This document shows positions 1 through 9,567 of a stretch of 64,000 nt of DNA, in pieces. The position numbers and the translations under genes were made by a program. The DNA is from UBA6522 sp965205045 (GTDB lineage Bacteria; Pseudomonadota; Gammaproteobacteria; Steroidobacterales; Rariloculaceae). The notes below the pieces were generated by a model. The model saw only the letters and a program-made list of their open reading frames with translations, ran no database searches and had not been told where the DNA came from. Where the stretch lies: NCBI GenBank assembly GCA_965205045.1, contig OZ242031.1, positions 3,038,001-3,102,000 of the forward strand, read 5' to 3'. Within the stretch, counting starts at the first letter, position 1, and the number at the start of each line of letters is the position of its first letter.

Positions 1-2
1 AT

Positions 3-326
3 CCGGCAGAGGCCGTACCGGATGACGTGACTCACGATTCAGTGAGTTTCCTGTACTCGTTGTCGAACCCCGACGCCCCATCCCGCCGGGACTGGCTCTA
101 TGCCGACCGTTTCGACGATGGTCTTGCCGGCGTGGCGAGTGGCGATCATGCGATGCGCGATCGGCGCTACAAGCTGGTCCGGTTCCGGGGCGAGGAAGAG
201 TTCTACGATTTGCGGGAGGACCCCTACGAACACGTCAATCTGCTGGCCGGAGAGCTCTCGCAGGAAGAGCGGGCCGCATACCGTTCCCTGAACGAACAGA
301 TTCTGACTCTCCGGGAGAGCACGTGA
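3..326 (+). CDS. Sulfatase, C-terminal part (gene starts before the window)
   Basis: The frame is open from the first bases of the window to the TGA at 324-326, so the gene begins upstream. The last ~60 residues (RDRRYKLVRF, then FYDLREDPYEHVNLL) match the closing segment of S1-family sulfatases, where a Lys-Leu-Val/Ile-Arg strand is followed by a Tyr-Asp-Leu-x-x-Asp-Pro-x-Glu turn. The formylglycine-forming active-site motif lies outside the window, so substrate and activity cannot be judged. The family hydrolyses sulfate esters, usually in the periplasm or outside the cell. Assignment rests on the C-terminal pattern only. Confidence 0.72.
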   Translation, partial: PAEAVPDDVTHDSVSFLYSLSNPDAPSRRDWLYADRFDDGLAGVASGDHAMRDRRYKLVRFRGEEEFYDLREDPYEHVNLLAGELSQEERAAYRSLNEQILTLREST

Positions 327-437
327 TCGGAAACGATCGATTTATGGATGAAACCGACAGATTCGGGCATCTGATTCAGCCGCGGGGTGTGCCACAATGG
401 CCTTGCGTTCCGGGCGGTCCCGGGGTGATGGTGGGCA

Positions 438-764
438 ATGAAGTCGGATACACGGATCAACGTCGGCGCGGTGATCGGAATGGGGATGCTCCTGGTGACG
501 ATCATGGTGTTCCAGAGCGGCACCACGAACGCCCTCATCGACCGGCTGGACGCCCGCTTCGACCGGATGGACAGCCGCATCGACGGGCTGGAAGCCCAGG
601 TCGACGGCCTGCGTTCGGACATGCGGGAAGACCACGCGGCGATCAATTCGCGCCTGGATGCCGTGCAGTCGGACCTGTCCGAGGTCGCGCAGCGGCTCTC
701 CCACGTGGAAGGGCGTCTGGACATGCCCCGGGGCGGGGGCACGGAAGGCGCGCCCGGGGACTAG
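438..764 (+). CDS. Small membrane-anchored coiled-coil protein
   Basis: A 108-residue protein. Residues ~8-25 form one hydrophobic segment (GAVIGMGMLLVTIMVF). It is followed by a long charged heptad-like region (ALIDRLDARFDRMDSRIDGL onward) that should form a coiled coil, and a Gly/Pro-rich tail. A purine-rich GGTGGG precedes the ATG. The stop overlaps the stop of the convergent GIN-domain gene by four bases. No enzymatic motif is visible. A similar layout (one membrane segment plus short coiled coil) is seen in the 76-residue protein at 62546. Function unknown. Confidence 0.7.
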   Translation: MKSDTRINVGAVIGMGMLLVTIMVFQSGTTNALIDRLDARFDRMDSRIDGLEAQVDGLRSDMREDHAAINSRLDAVQSDLSEVAQRLSHVEGRLDMPRGGGTEGAPGD

Positions 765-1483
765 AGTTCCGCCGGTCCCACCGAACCGAATCCGGCGACG
801 TCGATATCTTCCCGCGAGACCGTGCCGAAGTATTCGATTTTCCCGGCGCCGGCCAGGCCGCCGGTCAATTCGCCGCCGTCCATGGTCAGCGTCAGGTTGG
901 AGGCGCCCGCAAGCTCGACGTCCGCATCGGTGAAAGCGAAGCCGGCGAGCTGAAGGTCGTTGGCGCCCGCGACCGACAGTTCCAGTTCGCCGTAGCGGCC
1001 GTCTTCGCCGGTAATCCGGTTCGCGCCGGCGGCGTCGATCGTGAGCCGTTCGCCTTCAAAGCCCGCAAGCGTCACGCGGCTGCTGCCGGCAGCCTCAAGT
1101 GCCACCAGCGCCGGCATGACGATGTCCGCCGAGAACCGCGCATCTGACCGGCCGAAAAAGGATCGCATCCCGGCACCGTCCAGGCTCAATCGTTCGCCCC
1201 TGACCGATACGTCGATTTCACCCGCATGGTTTTCCGGATAGGACAGCTCCACCTGCCACTCGTCTCCCCGGGTGGCGGCGACGCTCCAACTGCCGTTGAT
1301 TTCGATTCTCGTGAATCCGCTGAGGTCCCGGCTCGCCGTTGTCGTCTCGCCGGGGTCGATGTCGGTCTGCGCCCGCGCCTGTCCGTCCCAGCCGATGGCG
1401 ACTCGCGCCACCACCGCGGCCACCACAATGGTTCCCGCGACGACACCGCCCAGAGAGAGTAGTGCGATCTTGCTTGGTTTCAT
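761..1483 (-). CDS. GIN-domain (DUF2807-like) exported protein
   Basis: A 240-residue protein with an N-terminal membrane segment or signal (residues ~5-28) and a mature part made of repeated short strands: FTRIEINGSW, LVALEAAGSSRVTL, LTIDAAGANRI, LELSVAGANDLQL, VELAGASNLTL. This Ala-Gly-Ala/Ser repeat is the hallmark of the 'head GIN' beta-solenoid (DUF2807). The family is extracytoplasmic and its function is mostly unknown. The start overlaps the stop of the GntR gene by four bases (ATGA), so it is the last gene of a four-gene operon with an ABC exporter. That coupling suggests a cell-envelope stress role (inference). Confidence 0.85.
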   Translation of the reverse strand: MKPSKIALLSLGGVVAGTIVVAAVVARVAIGWDGQARAQTDIDPGETTTASRDLSGFTRIEINGSWSVAATRGDEWQVELSYPENHAGEIDVSVRGERLSLDGAGMRSFFGRSDARFSADIVMPALVALEAAGSSRVTLAGFEGERLTIDAAGANRITGEDGRYGELELSVAGANDLQLAGFAFTDADVELAGASNLTLTMDGGELTGGLAGAGKIEYFGTVSREDIDVAGFGSVGPAEL

Positions 1484-1851
1484 GTCTCTTTATCTCCGTT
1501 TTGTCGAGCCAGGTATCCGGCCAGTTCGTCGAGGCCGATACCCAGCGTTTGCATGGCGCGAATCACTTTTGGAAGCTCGTCGCGCACGAATTCCTCGCGC
1601 ATCCCGGTCAACGCCCGCTCGGCAGCCATTTCGCTGACGAAGTACCCGCGCCCGCGTTGATTGGCGACGATGCCCCAATCCAGCAGCGCTTGGTAACTCT
1701 TGGTGACCGTATTCGGATTCACGCCCAGCTCGATGGCCAGTTCGCGGATGGACGGGATCCGTTCCCCGTCCTGCCATTCGCCCTGCAGGATGCGCTCGCG
1801 GACCTGGTCCGCGATCTGCAGGTAAATGCTTCTGGGCTCGCTAAATTGCAT
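1480..1851 (-). CDS. GntR-family (YtrA subfamily) transcriptional regulator
   Basis: A 123-residue protein. Residues 1-75 are the GntR winged helix (IYLQIADQVRERIL, GERIPSIRELAIELGVNPNTV, TKSYQALLDWGIV, QRGRGYFV). It lacks a large ligand domain and has only ~45 further helical residues, as in the short YtrA subfamily that represses linked ABC transporter genes. It overlaps the permease stop by 11 bases and the GIN gene start by four. Its likely target is the promoter upstream of the ATPase gene at 3484-3512, which carries an imperfect inverted repeat. Confidence 0.92.
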   Translation of the reverse strand: MQFSEPRSIYLQIADQVRERILQGEWQDGERIPSIRELAIELGVNPNTVTKSYQALLDWGIVANQRGRGYFVSEMAAERALTGMREEFVRDELPKVIRAMQTLGIGLDELAGYLARQNGDKET

Positions 1852-2604
1852 CGCTGGCCTGCGTCTCCCGGACCCTCAGCCAGGCAATCGACCAGCAGGC
1901 GGCAGGCAGCCCGATGGCAAAGAGTCCGCCAAGCGCCTCAAGCATCTGAAACAGTCCCTGGTAGGACCCGGCCGCCCGCGCGATGAGGCCGTCCAGGTCG
2001 GACAGGTCCACTGTCGCAAATGTAAGCCGCAACGTGAGCATGACAAACAGGGCCAACCCGATTCCGACCACGGTGATGGCCAGGCTGGTCTTGATGAAGT
2101 GCCGTCTCCTGAACCAGGCCGCGCCGAGGAAGAAGAAGGACTGCAGGAAGAAATAGCCCGTAATGAGCGGCAATACCGTTGGGTCGAGCGGATTGAACAG
2201 GCCGTAACCGGTACCCGGCAGCAACAGGAACACCGTCTCGACGAGGACCGAAACCACGGTGGTGAGGACCAGCAGGTAGACGGCCAGTCCGACAGTCACG
2301 GCAAGCAGCCGGGCAACGGTCTTTTCGACCGCGGAGGCGGGCAACAGCAGGTACGCCTCGTTGCGGGTCTTGTCGTGAAGTTCCCGGAAGGCGCGGCTCG
2401 AGGCAATGACGCCCCAGATGTAGAGCATTCCGCCAAACCACGACATGAAGAACTCCTGGCCTTCGCCGCCGGGACCGAACGAAAGCAGGGATGCAATCAG
2501 GATGACGCCGGCCAGCGTGCCGGAAACTGTCAGCAGCGTGCGATAGCCTGCCGTGAAGTCGGCGCGCAGCAGCCACCAAAGCCGTTCGATGGAGAAATAT
2601 TCGT

Positions 2605-2608
<4 letters not shown>
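1841..2608 (-). CDS. ABC-2 type transporter permease
   Basis: A 255-residue membrane protein. The start chosen is the ATG at 2606-2608, which overlaps the stop of the ATPase gene (ATGA). Longer in-frame starts would run back through the ATPase gene. About six hydrophobic segments are visible (e.g. LLTVSGTLAGVILIASLL, LLAVTVGLAVYLLVLTTVV, ITGYFFLQSFFFLGAAWF). The motif FRELHDKTRNEAYLLLPAS followed by EK between segments 2 and 3 is typical of small ABC-2 permeases paired with YtrA regulators. It is expected to form the membrane half of an exporter with the ATPase next door; substrate unknown. Confidence 0.82.
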
Positions 2609-3453
<845 letters not shown>

Positions 3454-3477
3454 CTTGTCGATCCGTAAACTGAGTGT

Positions 3478-3512
3478 CCTAGTAATCTAGTACAGTAGGA
3501 TAAATATGTCAA
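3478..3512 (-). promoter_or_regulatory. Candidate promoter and operator of the ABC/GntR/GIN operon
   Basis: On the minus strand a perfect -35 TTGACA (3507-3512) is followed after 17 bases by TAGATT (3484-3489). The -10 lies inside an imperfect inverted repeat, CCTA...TAGG (3478-3499), with a CTAGTACAGTAG core. The stretch is AT-rich against its surroundings. Placement just upstream of the ATPase start and the presence of a YtrA-type regulator in the operon make autorepression here plausible. Confidence 0.45.
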
Positions 3513-3684
3513 CAATGCGGAACAGAAGATTGGCGCGTGGCCATGGATTCGGGCGAATTGCCCGGTTCAGTGCGTATGGGTTGACCGGTTGCAAGTGAGC
3601 CGGATCACGCCAATGAACGCGGCGCGCGCCATGACAAGGATCAGGAACATCGCTGATAATCCGATTAACGTCGTGGAGGGCGAG

Positions 3685-4383
3685 ATGAAGTACTCATCCA
3701 TTTTACTGTCAATAGCGCTTTCGGCCATGGCTGGCGCAACGAGCTGCATTGCCCAGGATCGTCCCGCCTTGCCGGATGGTTTCGTGTATCTGGATGAGGC
3801 GATTCCGGATATCGTGATCGAGCTCAAGTACGCGACCGGCGACAATTTCGTCGGGCAGCCCATCGACGGTTACCGGCACGGAAACGCGGTCCTGTCCGAA
3901 CCGGCCGCCGCCGCGCTGGCGGACGTCCAGGCCGCGCTCCAGCCATTCGGGCTCGGGCTGAAGGTCTTCGACGCTTACCGGCCGCAACGCGCCGCGGATC
4001 ACTTCGTTCGCTGGGGCGAGGATCTCGACGATCAGCGAACCAAGCCCGACTTCTATCCCGACGTCGCCAAGGAGGACCTGCTCGAGGAGGGTTACATCGC
4101 CGCGCGCTCGGGCCATTCGCGGGGCAGCACGGTGGATCTCACCATCGTCTTTCGGGACGAGGCGGGCGCAGCCCACGAACTCGACATGGGATCGGGCTAC
4201 GATTTCTTCGGTCCGATTTCCTGGCCGGACAGTCCGTTCGTGACGGCCCAGCAACGCGCCAACCGTGCGCTGCTGCACAACGTGATGACCTCACACGGGT
4301 TCAACCACTACAACCGGGAGTGGTGGCACTTCACCCTGGCGGACGAACCCCACCCGGACACGTACTTCGACTTCCCGGACTGA
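3685..4383 (+). CDS. D-alanyl-D-alanine dipeptidase (VanX/DdpX type, M15D)
   Basis: The start is the ATG at 3685, preceded by GGAGGG; an earlier in-frame ATG at 3589 would hide the signal peptide. Residues 1-23 are a signal peptide (MKYSSILLSIALSAMAG...). The mature protein carries the VanX zinc and catalytic motifs: SGHSRGSTVDL (zinc His and Asp), DMGSGYDFF, and EWWHF near the C-terminus (catalytic Glu, zinc His). An Arg-containing FDAYRPQRA segment also matches. It hydrolyses the dipeptide D-Ala-D-Ala. In a Gram-negative with a signal peptide this usually means peptidoglycan or D-amino-acid salvage rather than vancomycin resistance. Confidence 0.9.
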   Translation: MKYSSILLSIALSAMAGATSCIAQDRPALPDGFVYLDEAIPDIVIELKYATGDNFVGQPIDGYRHGNAVLSEPAAAALADVQAALQPFGLGLKVFDAYRPQRAADHFVRWGEDLDDQRTKPDFYPDVAKEDLLEEGYIAARSGHSRGSTVDLTIVFRDEAGAAHELDMGSGYDFFGPISWPDSPFVTAQQRANRALLHNVMTSHGFNHYNREWWHFTLADEPHPDTYFDFPD

Positions 4384-4419
4384 GGACGACTCGCCGGACC
4401 GAGGACGACCCGCCGTACC
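4382..4419. repeat. 19-bp tandem duplication
   Basis: Two adjacent copies of a 19-base unit beginning GAGGACGAC (4382-4400 and 4401-4419) with two mismatches. It overlaps the stop codon of the dipeptidase gene and extends into the gap between the convergent genes. No function is evident. Confidence 0.8.
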
Positions 4420-4469
4420 GACTACGATCACCTGTCTTGCCCGGGAGGAGTGACGCCCCGATTCCTGAC

Positions 4470-5246
4470 TCAACCCCGGCCGGGCTTCGACATCCGCGCG
4501 AACTGTTTCCTGTCGAAGCCGAACCGGCGGAATTCGCCGATACCCTTGTAGATCACGCGGCTCAGCAGGACGTACGGGTTGATGCTCTTGTTTCTTCGCC
4601 CGCCGATGGTCGAGTGTTCGGCCTGCGGCGACATGGTCACCACGGCGGGGTTCAGCACGTAGATGGGCGTTTCGTGAATCCAGGTCTGTTGTATGAACTT
4701 GTCGACGGGTGCGAACACGGTGGTGCTCGCCCGCGTCAATGTGCGGGCAGCCTCGGGGCCGACCGCGTAGGCCAGTGTGTAGGGGGGCGGGTCGCTCAGG
4801 TAGTGCACGGACAGCCAGTCGCGGCGGAGCACTTCCCGGGCGGCGGGACGAAGGCGCTTCAGAAGGGCTCGCGGCCCGTGCATGGATTGCAGGCGAATGA
4901 ACCCGAACTCGTTCACCAGCGGTTCCAGGTCGTCGATGACGTCGGCGAAGCCGGGTTCCAACTGGAAATCGTCCTCCAGAATGACGACGGGTCGATCATG
5001 GTTGATCGCCCATTTCCACAGGGAAAGGTGGCTGGCATAGCAACCGATTTCCCCCGGCGTGGGCTCGTGGCGGCGCGTGTTGATCGCAAAGAGCCGGTGA
5101 TCGATCCCCCTGAACCAGTCGGCGTGGCCCGCCGCCCCCTCGATCGCATCGAAGAATTCAAAGGGTAGGCCGAACTTCGCCATCTGCACGGTCGCTTCTG
5201 CGCGCCGGACCTCCGCCGTGCGCAGGCTGATGACGAAGATCTTCAC
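4470..5246 (-). CDS. Glycosyltransferase family 25 (LPS-type) protein
   Basis: A 258-residue protein with the family 25 pattern: KIFVISL at the N-terminus, the LxR spacing, PGEIGCYASHLSLW at ~75-88, and VILEDDF (the acidic metal/nucleotide-sugar motif) at ~100. The start is the GTG at 5244-5246 with an AGGG Shine-Dalgarno 7 bases upstream. No in-frame ATG gives a better fit, and longer frames run through the unrelated upstream gene. GT25 enzymes add galactose or glucose to lipooligosaccharide at the inner membrane. There are no clustered LPS genes here, so the acceptor is unknown. Confidence 0.88.
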   Translation of the reverse strand: MKIFVISLRTAEVRRAEATVQMAKFGLPFEFFDAIEGAAGHADWFRGIDHRLFAINTRRHEPTPGEIGCYASHLSLWKWAINHDRPVVILEDDFQLEPGFADVIDDLEPLVNEFGFIRLQSMHGPRALLKRLRPAAREVLRRDWLSVHYLSDPPPYTLAYAVGPEAARTLTRASTTVFAPVDKFIQQTWIHETPIYVLNPAVVTMSPQAEHSTIGGRRNKSINPYVLLSRVIYKGIGEFRRFGFDRKQFARMSKPGRG

Positions 5247-5350
5247 ATGGGAACCCTGATGCGGCGGGCCGATTATCGCGGAAGGCGGGAGATTCGCGCA
5301 ATCGCCGGTATTCGGCATGCTTCCGCCCTGGCGGCGCAACGCCACGATGC

Positions 5351-5391
5351 ACCGCCCGGGTGTGTACCGCCCGAGTGTACCGCCCGAGTGT
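5351..5391. repeat. 13-bp tandem repeat, three copies, in a divergent promoter region
   Basis: Two exact 13-base copies of ACCGCCCGAGTGT (5366-5378, 5379-5391) follow a slightly longer variant at 5351-5365. They sit between the divergent GT25 and TPR genes and end against a possible -35 TTGACC (5391-5396) that has CACAAT 17 bases downstream. They could be iterated regulator sites or a neutral slippage product. Confidence 0.6.
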
Positions 5392-5465
5392 TGACCGCTT
5401 CTTGGGTGTGAATCACAATATGCTGAAATCACTTGAAAAAATCGTCCTGGGCACGTGGTGAAGAC

Positions 5466-6209
5466 ATGAAGAAAGCGGCTGATTCGGCACTCCTCTGCGT
5501 TGCGGGCGCTCTTCTGTCGGCAAGTACGGCCGGCGCGCAGGGCATTGAGGCGGCGCGCGCGGCATACAGCGAGGGCCGATTCGTCGAGGCCGCGGAGCTT
5601 GGCGAAACACTGGAAACGTCGGAAGGGTACGCGCTGGCGGCCGAGTCGCTGGCCATACACGGCTACTACCTCGCCGCCGAGGACGAACAGCCGGAGTTGT
5701 TCGCGCGCGCGATCGGCGCTGCGGACGAGGCGATTCGCCTCGATCCCGAGAACCCCGAAGCCCACTTCCAATCGGCCCATGCCATTGGCCGCGAAGCCCA
5801 GATCGTGGGCGTCATGGAGGCGCTCAACAGGGGATACGCGCGCAGGACACGCGAGGCGGCCGAAGAGGCGCTGCGACTGGACCCGGAAATGGCCGAAGCG
5901 CAGCTCACCCTGGCCTCCTGGCACGCGGAAATCGTGAACAAGATGGGAGGGCTCGTGGCCCGCGTGACGTATCGGGCCACGAGGCGAAATTCGCTTGACT
6001 ACTATGAAAAGGCGCTTGAGCTTGCGCCCGATGAAATAGGGGTCTACCTGGAGTACGCGAACGGCCTGTTGCTGCTGAACCGAAACCGCAACCGTGAGCA
6101 GGCGCGCGAACTGCTCGCACGCGGAATCGAGATGATGCCCGGGGATGCGTACGACCGCATCCTTCACGACCTGGCGGTCCAGCGGCTGGCCGCGCTGGAC
6201 GACGACTGA
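5466..6209 (+). CDS. Exported TPR-repeat protein
   Basis: A 247-residue protein. The ATG at 5466 gives a clean signal peptide (KKAADSALLCVAGALLSAS, cleavage near AGAQ); the in-frame ATG at 5433 would spoil it. The mature part is helical, with tetratricopeptide-like repeats: AYSEGRFVEAAELGE, AIGAADEAIRLDPENPEA, TREAAEEALRLDPEMAEA, YYEKALELAPDEIG. TPRs bind partner proteins, and the location is periplasmic or outer-membrane associated. Partner unknown. Confidence 0.82.
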   Translation: MKKAADSALLCVAGALLSASTAGAQGIEAARAAYSEGRFVEAAELGETLETSEGYALAAESLAIHGYYLAAEDEQPELFARAIGAADEAIRLDPENPEAHFQSAHAIGREAQIVGVMEALNRGYARRTREAAEEALRLDPEMAEAQLTLASWHAEIVNKMGGLVARVTYRATRRNSLDYYEKALELAPDEIGVYLEYANGLLLLNRNRNREQARELLARGIEMMPGDAYDRILHDLAVQRLAALDDD

Positions 6210-6445
6210 ACAACCCCCCATCGTGCACCGGATGCATCGGCGCCCGCGGTGGCGTTTCCAGGGACGCTAAGAATGGTCTGATCAACTCGGTTGGCGGATT
6301 TTCAGTGTCGTTGAAATCAACAAGTTACGACGAATCTCGCTGCAACGGAAAGGGTTGTTCAGAGGTTCCCTAAGGGTGCCACACCGGCGCATCGCGCCGC
6401 CCCGCTGTCGCGGAACGAACATTGCGCGGACACAAAATCAATAGG
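6210..6445. other. Intergenic region without a recognisable gene
   Basis: About 240 bases between the TPR gene and the decayed cytochrome gene. No open frame with family similarity, no clear terminator and no repeat were found. Confidence 0.4.
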
Positions 6446-7000
6446 TTACGCATGTTCCATGGAAGGGTCCAGGGAAGCCACGTAGGCCGACAGTGCGATC
6501 ACGTCGTCACACGTGAGGTTGGCAACCACCGCGAGCATCAGCGCGGCCGAAGTGCCGGATCGGCTCGATGTCCACGTAGTACTCGGCGGCGGCGCGAACC
6601 TCTTCCTCGGTGGCATGGGCTGCGCTCAGCAGCATGCTGTTGTGGCGCCGGTACAGGCTCGTACGGTCGCCGCTCTTGTAGTCCTCCATCTGGCGGACCA
6701 CGTAGTTGACGGGCAGCCCCGCCATGATGGACGACTCCGGGTGCCCCATGCCGTGCAGCATGTGGCATTGCCCGCACGCCCGTACGTTGGGGGGGACGCC
6801 CGTGGGAGACGACCTGCGGCATGTGGAGCAGTTCATCCGGATACCAGTTCGGGGGATTGAACGGATCGTCAATCTGGGTCTGGGTGAGCTGCAGGTCGCT
6901 GCCGGGCACGCTGAGCAGGGTGCCGTCATCCGGGCCGCGCCCCCGGCCTTCGTCCATCAGGGGATAGGCCCAGCCGGGCGGTTCGAAGCAAAGTCTTGAG
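6446..7000 (-). pseudogene. Decayed c-type cytochrome gene (frameshifted)
   Basis: Three minus-strand frames join into one cytochrome-like sequence. The first piece (~7000-6810) reads DEGRGRGPDDGTLLSVPGS... to PNWYPDEL. A shifted frame reads NVRACGQCHMLHGMGHPESS, containing the CxxCH haem site, then NYVVRQMEDYKSGDR and EYYVDIEPI. A second shift near 6510 gives ANLTCDDVIALSAYVASLDP and a stop at 6446-6448. The order and the CGQCH motif match soluble class I cytochromes. At least two frameshifts and a lost N-terminus make it non-functional. It abuts a PIN-toxin fragment on the other strand. Confidence 0.65.
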
Positions 7001-7005
7001 GCGCA

Positions 7006-7206
7006 TGATTCCATGATCAAGGTATTCGCCCGCTCAGGCTGTTCGAAGTCATCCTGGGCGTTCGCCGCGCAGGCGGCAAGCGGTCGTCGCCCCTGCCGGA
7101 CTTCTATATCGGCGCCCACGCGCAAACACATGGTCTGGCGCTGCTCACCCGCGACCCCGGACGCTACCGGACCTATTTTCCGTCCGTGAGGTTAGTCGCG
7201 CCCTGA
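7006..7206 (+). pseudogene. PIN-domain (VapC) toxin, C-terminal fragment
   Basis: The frame ending at TGA 7204-7206 reads RRAGGKRSSPLPDFYIGAHA and then GLALLTRDPGRYRTYFP. This is the distinctive last third of a VapC-type PIN ribonuclease (PLPDFFIGAHA...LLTRDPRRYRTYFP). No start codon, no N-terminal catalytic Asp and no adjacent antitoxin remain. It is a remnant of a lost toxin-antitoxin module. Confidence 0.65.
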
Positions 7207-7330
7207 CGTTTTACCTCCAGCGCCGGGGAGGTAACGGGTGTACTGCCGGTCGATGTCCGCCGGGGAAATGCCGAACCGCGCGAGGGAATACGGGGCTCTG
7301 GTGGTCTCGCGGTGCAATTCTCCGACAATG

Positions 7331-7376
7331 GCGTGCATGGAACAACGTGCGTGGCGTGCACGGAACAACGCGCGTG
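7331..7376. repeat. 23-bp tandem duplication
   Basis: Two adjacent 23-base copies starting GCGTGCA (7331-7353 and 7354-7376), differing at two positions, just downstream of argG. The minus strand here (7192-7330) also reads a short open segment (MHAIVGELHRETTRAP, then ISPADIDRQYTRYLP) that looks protein-like, but I could not assign it to a family. Confidence 0.75.
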
Positions 7377-7414
7377 CCTCGCACGTCAGCGCGGCGAGTC
7401 GGCCGTGAGAGCGG

Positions 7415-8626
7415 TCAGAACTTCCGGCCCAGCTTCGCGCCCATGCGCAGGCGCAGCGCATTCAAGCGGATGAATCCCGTTGCATCTTCCTGGCGGTAGG
7501 TTCCCTGGTCCTCTTCGAAGGTGGCCGTGTCCTCGTCGTAGAGACTGTCCGGGGACCGGCGGCCGAGCACGGTCACGGCGCCCTTGCAGAGCTTCAGGCG
7601 GACGACGCCGTTGACGGGTTGCTGGGATTCGTCGATGAGCGCCTGCAGCGCCTTGCGTTCCGGAGACCACCAGTAGCCGTTGTAGATCAGCCTGGCGTAG
7701 CGCGGCATCAGTTCGTCCTTGAGGTGCGCGACTTCCCGGTCCAGCGTGAGGGACTCCATCGCCCGGTGCGCCTTGAGCAGGACCGTGCCGCCGGGGGTTT
7801 CGTAGCAGCCGCGGGACTTCATGCCGACGTAGCGGTTCTCGACGATATCCTGCCGGCCGATGCCGTGGGCGCCGCCCAGTTCGTTCAGTCGGGCGAGCAG
7901 GCTGGCCGGGCTCATGCGTTCACCGTCCAGCGCCACTGCGTCGCCGGCGGCGAACTCGATTTCGAGCACTTGCGGCTCGTCGGGCGCGGATTCGGGGGCC
8001 ACAGACCATCGCCACATGTTCTCGTCGGGGGCATTCCATGGGTCTTCCAGTCCGCCACCCTCGTAGGAGATGTGAAGCAGGTTGGCATCCATGGAATACG
8101 GCGATTCGCCCTTGCGCTCGAAATCCACGGGAATCCGCCGGTTGCGGCAGTAGTCCAGAAGCGCCTCCCGGGAATTCAGTTCCCACTCCCGCCAGGGCGC
8201 GATGATCCTGATATCGGGGTTGAGCGCATACGCTCCCAACTCGAAACGCACCTGGTCGTTGCCCTTGCCCGTGGCGCCGTGGGCGATGGCGTCCGCGCCC
8301 GTTTCCGCGGCGATCTCCACCAGCCGGCGCGCGATGAGCGGGCGGGCGATGCTGGTGCCGAGCAGATACTCGCCTTCGTAGAGCGCATTGGCCCGGAACA
8401 TCGGGAAGACGTAATCGCGGGCGAAGGTTTCCCTCAGGTCTTCGACGTAGATCTCCGTCACGCCCATGGCCTGAGCCTTGGCGCGTGCCGGCTCAACCTC
8501 GTCGCCCTGGCCGATGTCCGCCGTGAAGGTGACCACCTCGGCGCCATGGGTCTCCTGCAGCCACCGGCAGATCACCGAAGTATCCAGTCCGCCCGAATAG
8601 GCCAGGACGACCTTGTATGCCTTCAT
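7415..8626 (-). CDS. argG: Argininosuccinate synthase
   Basis: A full-length 403-residue enzyme. The ATP pyrophosphatase P-loop AYSGGLDTSV is at ~9-18. The family signatures GADAIAHGATGKGNDQVRF (residue ~115 onward), APWREW and SRGCYETPGG are all present. It condenses citrulline and aspartate with ATP to argininosuccinate in the cytoplasm, the seventh step of arginine synthesis. No argH or other arginine genes flank it. Length and motifs leave no doubt about the family. Confidence 0.98.
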   Translation of the reverse strand: MKAYKVVLAYSGGLDTSVICRWLQETHGAEVVTFTADIGQGDEVEPARAKAQAMGVTEIYVEDLRETFARDYVFPMFRANALYEGEYLLGTSIARPLIARRLVEIAAETGADAIAHGATGKGNDQVRFELGAYALNPDIRIIAPWREWELNSREALLDYCRNRRIPVDFERKGESPYSMDANLLHISYEGGGLEDPWNAPDENMWRWSVAPESAPDEPQVLEIEFAAGDAVALDGERMSPASLLARLNELGGAHGIGRQDIVENRYVGMKSRGCYETPGGTVLLKAHRAMESLTLDREVAHLKDELMPRYARLIYNGYWWSPERKALQALIDESQQPVNGVVRLKLCKGAVTVLGRRSPDSLYDEDTATFEEDQGTYRQEDATGFIRLNALRLRMGAKLGRKF

Positions 8627-8732
8627 GCCGCGTCAATCTCGATTGGCGTCAGGAAAGTCGGTTGCTGGCAGACGCCCACGTCCAGTCCGCTGTGCGCGCG
8701 GTGCGCCCGGGGCATGTCGCGCGCCGGAGCGA

Positions 8733-9116
8733 TCAGCACGTGACGACTTGCGGCAACTGCCGGAAGTGGCGGTCGGAGGAGCACAGGACCAAATCGTGCT
8801 GGACCACCATGGCGGCGATCCAGAGATCGTTCGTGGGTATTCGGGCGCCCTTGTTCCGGAGTTGAAGATGCAGTTGCGCAAAGTGATGAGTGGTCTGCTC
8901 GTCGGGTAGCAGAGCCGACACCCTGGGGCTCGCCAGAAACCGCTGCAGGTTGGCCGCATTGGCCGATTCCCTGTCGCCGGCGGCGAATCCGGCGCGAAGT
9001 TCGCCCAGAACGATGATGGGCATGGCAATGGAACGCGCGGCGCGGACGATCTGAACCCGCTCGCCGTCGCCGCGCATGAAGTCGCTGTAGGCGTTGGTGT
9101 CGAGCGCGATGTTCAT
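8733..9116 (-). CDS. vapC: VapC-type PIN-domain ribonuclease toxin
   Basis: A 127-residue PIN toxin. Catalytic acids are visible in IALDTNAYSDF (Asp 6), VLGELRAG (Glu ~43), TNDLWIAAM (Asp ~98) and SSDRHF (Asp ~115). The chosen ATG (9114-9116) overlaps the antitoxin stop (ATGA), so translation is coupled. VapC enzymes cleave tRNA or rRNA and are neutralised by the paired antitoxin. Confidence 0.88.
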   Translation of the reverse strand: MNIALDTNAYSDFMRGDGERVQIVRAARSIAMPIIVLGELRAGFAAGDRESANAANLQRFLASPRVSALLPDEQTTHHFAQLHLQLRNKGARIPTNDLWIAAMVVQHDLVLCSSDRHFRQLPQVVTC

Positions 9117-9361
9117 TTCCACGCGTCTTCGTCGACGCGCCCGAAGTCGGCGATGGCCAGATCGAACGCCGGGTCTTCCTGCCAGGTGCCGATCAGATGA
9201 TCCAGGTCCGAGTGCTCGGCGGGCGCCGAGTCGATATCCAGGCCGCGGGCGAGCGCTTCGACAACGACGGCATTGATGCTCCTGGCCTCGCGCCGGGCGC
9301 GATCCCGCACGGCGCGGTCGACCGCCTCGGGAACGGATCGAATCGTGTATTGCATGCTCAT
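9113..9361 (-). CDS. vapB: VapB-like antitoxin
   Basis: An 82-residue protein whose N-terminus (MQYTIRSVPEAVDRAVRDRA, SINAVVVEALARGL) is a ribbon-helix-helix-type DNA-binding fold of the kind found in FitA/VapB antitoxins. The C-terminal acidic tail (DPAFDLAIADFGRVDEDAW) would wrap the toxin. Either ATG (9361 or 9355) could start it. Just upstream on the same strand lies the palindrome TGTATACA (9373-9380), a plausible autorepression site. It is the first gene of the vapBC pair. Confidence 0.82.
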   Translation of the reverse strand: MSMQYTIRSVPEAVDRAVRDRARREARSINAVVVEALARGLDIDSAPAEHSDLDHLIGTWQEDPAFDLAIADFGRVDEDAWK

Positions 9362-9567
9362 AACGCATGCAATGTATACAATGAGTGCAGGCAACGCAAG
9401 GGAAGCCCTCGATTCGGGCGCCGCTGCGGATTCTCCACAACCGGATCTACGGTATGCAGGACCGGCCGCCGCCGAGATCGAACGGGACCCGAAGCCGGGA
9501 CAGCTCTTTTTAGCAGGCATCAATTGACGGTTGACGGGCGTCGCCGGGTGGCTCAGAGTCAAGTCAG

